This document shows, in pieces, positions 62,210-64,000 of a stretch of 64,000 nt of DNA. A program made the translations under genes and the position numbers. This stretch comes from Ruegeria arenilitoris. GTDB lineage: Bacteria > Pseudomonadota > Alphaproteobacteria > Rhodobacterales > Rhodobacteraceae. The notes beneath the pieces were generated by a model. That model had not been told where the DNA came from and did not search any database. It was given only the letters and a program-made list of their open reading frames with translations. Location of the stretch: assembly GCF_013035315.1 (NCBI RefSeq), contig NZ_WQHP01000005.1:10001-74000 (forward strand), given 5' to 3'. The stretch's first letter is position 1. Every line of letters starts with the position of its first letter.

Positions 62210-63538
62210 TTAGTAACCCGCGTCCGGCCGCACTTTCGACCCGTCCGAGAATCTGGACAGGCGAAAGGCGGTCGGATCGACACACGGCGCGGTCTCGCAC
62301 ACCAGATCGGCCATCAATCGCCCCGCCCCGGGTCCGATACCAAAGCCGTGGCCCGAGAATCCGGTTGCGATGAACATCCCCGAAATCTCATCAACCGCCG
62401 AGATGACCGGGACCGCGTCCGGTGTGACATCGATCATTCCAGCCCAGCTTTGCACGATCTCGGCCTGATCCAGCGCCGGGAAACCCTTTCGCGCGTGAGC
62501 CCAAGCCCGTCTCAGCGCTTTGGCGGATGGCTCTGGGTCCAAAACGCGGCAGTGTTCGAAGGGCGTGACGTCAGTCGGCAGCCATGACCGGTCCTGCCCG
62601 GCTTCAATCGACCAGCGCTTGGATAGGCGGAACCGCAAAGACCTCCATTCCTGTCGAAACGCGGGCAGAAACTGCCGCGCAAGCCGGAAACTATCCGGCA
62701 CAATGTCGACCGTGTTTTCATGTCCGGATGCAATCGTATAGCCGCCATCGGCCCTTTTTCGGATAGCAAAATCGTCCGACCACAGAGCGGTTTCCGGTCC
62801 TTGCACAGGCGACGTGCGCAGAACTGTGTTCAGGACCTTGAGTTGCGGCAGCTCTATCCCTGCATTTCCGGCGAACAAGCGGGACCATGCGCCCCCCGCC
62901 AGCACGACACGAGCGCAAGAGACCCGGCCGCGTTCGGTAAAGACTCCTGTGATATGACCGTTTTGAACATCGACGCTGCGCACAGCGCAGTTGGTCATTA
63001 CACACGCGCCTTTGTCGCGCGCCGCTTCGGCTATAGCCGGAGCTGCCCATTGCGGCTCGGCCCGCCCGTCCCTCGGCATGTGCAATGCCGTCTTCAAGCG
63101 GGTCTGGTTACCTGGTAACAAATCGTCCAGCGCGGCGCCCGAAAGCATCTGCGCGCCGGTTTGCATGCCCTCGACATTGCGCATCCAGCGCTCAAGATTG
63201 TTCTGATCGCGCGCACCTGATGCGCCGAAAAGAATACCAGACCGCGTGAATCCGGTTTTGCGGCCAATGCGCTGGTCGAGGTCTTGCCAAACACGATGCG
63301 ATTCCACCATCAACGGAATTTCACGCGGGTCCCGCAGCCCCAATCGCACCCAACCCCAATTTCTGGAACTCTGCTCGCCTGCAATCTGCCCCTTTTCGCA
63401 TAGCAGAACCGATGCGCCGCGTTCGGATAGTTCCAAAGCCGTCGAGGCACCAATGATTCCCCCGCCAATGACGACGACGTCCACGGCCTTGGGCAGATGC
63501 AGGTCAGGTTCTACGGGGGTTGGCTTGGGGCCGGGCAT
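62210..63538 (-). CDS. FAD-dependent amine/D-amino-acid oxidase (DadA/glycine-oxidase family)
   Basis: A 442-residue flavoprotein with the FAD-binding GGGIIG (25-30) in VDVVVIGGGIIGASTALELSERG and the C-terminal AVDEISGMFIATGFSGHGFGIGPGAGRLMADL of the DAO family. Substrate (D-amino acid, sarcosine-type or opine) not determinable. Convergent with the MBL gene, 4 bases apart. Confidence 0.88.
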   Translation of the reverse strand: MPGPKPTPVEPDLHLPKAVDVVVIGGGIIGASTALELSERGASVLLCEKGQIAGEQSSRNWGWVRLGLRDPREIPLMVESHRVWQDLDQRIGRKTGFTRSGILFGASGARDQNNLERWMRNVEGMQTGAQMLSGAALDDLLPGNQTRLKTALHMPRDGRAEPQWAAPAIAEAARDKGACVMTNCAVRSVDVQNGHITGVFTERGRVSCARVVLAGGAWSRLFAGNAGIELPQLKVLNTVLRTSPVQGPETALWSDDFAIRKRADGGYTIASGHENTVDIVPDSFRLARQFLPAFRQEWRSLRFRLSKRWSIEAGQDRSWLPTDVTPFEHCRVLDPEPSAKALRRAWAHARKGFPALDQAEIVQSWAGMIDVTPDAVPVISAVDEISGMFIATGFSGHGFGIGPGAGRLMADLVCETAPCVDPTAFRLSRFSDGSKVRPDAGY

Positions 63539-63691
63539 CTGCCGCTCTTACTTCATTGCTTGGACCGCAATGAATGCGTGCTATCCGCCCTTAAGCAACA
63601 CGTCGCAGGGCACGCAGATCACAATTTTCAAAAGATGTGTCCATAGTGCCAGATTGATCCCTGGCACCATTCATTTTCCCTGATCAGAAGG

Positions 63692-63976
63692 TCAGGCAGC
63701 TCCGCAAAGCTCGGCCCATTTCTGGCGCAACGTAGCTGCCAGACCGGCCTCTTGAGCAGAGATATCTTCGTTCATGCTTTCCTGGGAAGGTAGCTCAGGC
63801 AGACCCGCTGCAGTTGCTGGTTCTTCCTGCGGCTTTGGCTGCTTGGTCGGCTGTTCAGCCCCCAGCAGATCGGCAATTGCGGAATCAAGCTTGCCTTCGT
63901 CCAGTTCGTGTCCCTCAGACTCCATGGTTTTCCACGGCAATGGCGAGTGGAGAGACCTGTCGTATTGCTCACGCAT
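63692..63976 (-). CDS. small acidic protein of unknown function
   Basis: A 94-residue, acidic, Gln/Pro/Glu-rich protein with no signal or motif (MREQYDRSLHSPLPWK; LSQ-type end). ATG at 63976 is the likely start (GTG at 63982 also in frame). Its reality rests on length and composition only, so it may be a chance reading frame. The 153 bases between it and the FAD oxidase gene hold no feature I can recognise. Confidence 0.45.
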   Translation of the reverse strand: MREQYDRSLHSPLPWKTMESEGHELDEGKLDSAIADLLGAEQPTKQPKPQEEPATAAGLPELPSQESMNEDISAQEAGLAATLRQKWAELCGAA

Positions 63977-64000
63977 TTTCACACCAAATCGTTAACACAG

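Overview
The window reads as a chromosomal segment of a Rhodobacterales (Roseobacter-group, Ruegeria-like) alphaproteobacterium. I infer this from the GC-rich coding DNA, the class I lysyl-tRNA synthetase, the NDUFS4-type complex I subunit, the tandem hemF/SDR and HAD/clpS arrangements, a VCBS/Hint-domain protein, and a GAAC-N7-GAAC-like (alphaproteobacterial LexA) box in front of uvrB. No rRNA, CRISPR array, insertion sequence or prophage was seen. Two tRNA genes are present: Val-TAC and Arg-TCT.

Layout. 0.4-2.9 kb: a 5-oxoprolinase operon (pxpB-pxpC-pxpA), followed by an HPPD-like VOC dioxygenase. 4.4-9.9 kb: housekeeping genes (D,D-carboxypeptidase, HAD hydrolase, clpS, an RsmC-like methyltransferase, an SDR lacking the usual lysine, hemF). 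10.5-11.9 kb: a HlyC-type lysine acyltransferase coupled to a VCBS/Hint protein, the best candidate here for an undescribed two-gene system. 11.9-14.5 kb: modABC for molybdate.

14.8-30 kb is a dense inositol/sugar-acid catabolic locus. It holds a LacI-family regulator, two Gfo/Idh/MocA dehydrogenases, a plus-strand operon (IolC-type kinase, IolB-family protein, class II aldolase), and a long minus-strand operon (iolG, periplasmic binding protein, permease, ATPase, iolD, iolE, a PhyH-type dioxygenase, iolB). Four copies of a palindrome, TTGCAACCGGTTGCAA or close to it, lie in front of the regulator gene, in the divergent promoter region, in front of iolG, and over the iolG stop codon ahead of the binding-protein gene. 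They tie these genes into one predicted LacI-type regulon. Together the enzymes cover dehydrogenation, dehydration, ring opening, isomerisation, phosphorylation and aldol cleavage of myo-inositol. The methylmalonate-semialdehyde dehydrogenase step is not in the window.

30-40 kb: a CAP-domain, probably exported calcium-binding protein, tRNA-Arg, small enzymes, uvrB with an SOS box, a formate/nitrite channel, an ORF6N (phage-antirepressor-like) protein and assorted small genes. 40-50 kb: a large beta-helix protein, lysK, the phenylalanine hydroxylase pair phhA-phhB with a divergent Lrp-type regulator, dacB, nadD and a MOSC protein. 50-64 kb: ettA, a sulfotransferase pseudogene with an in-frame amber codon, a cold-shock gene, an L,D-transpeptidase, a SRAP protein without Cys2, tesA divergent from ybbA-ybbP, an NsrR-like regulator, gltX, an exported metallo-hydrolase and an FAD amine oxidase.

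All functional calls come from reading the sequence and recalling family motifs. No database search was run.
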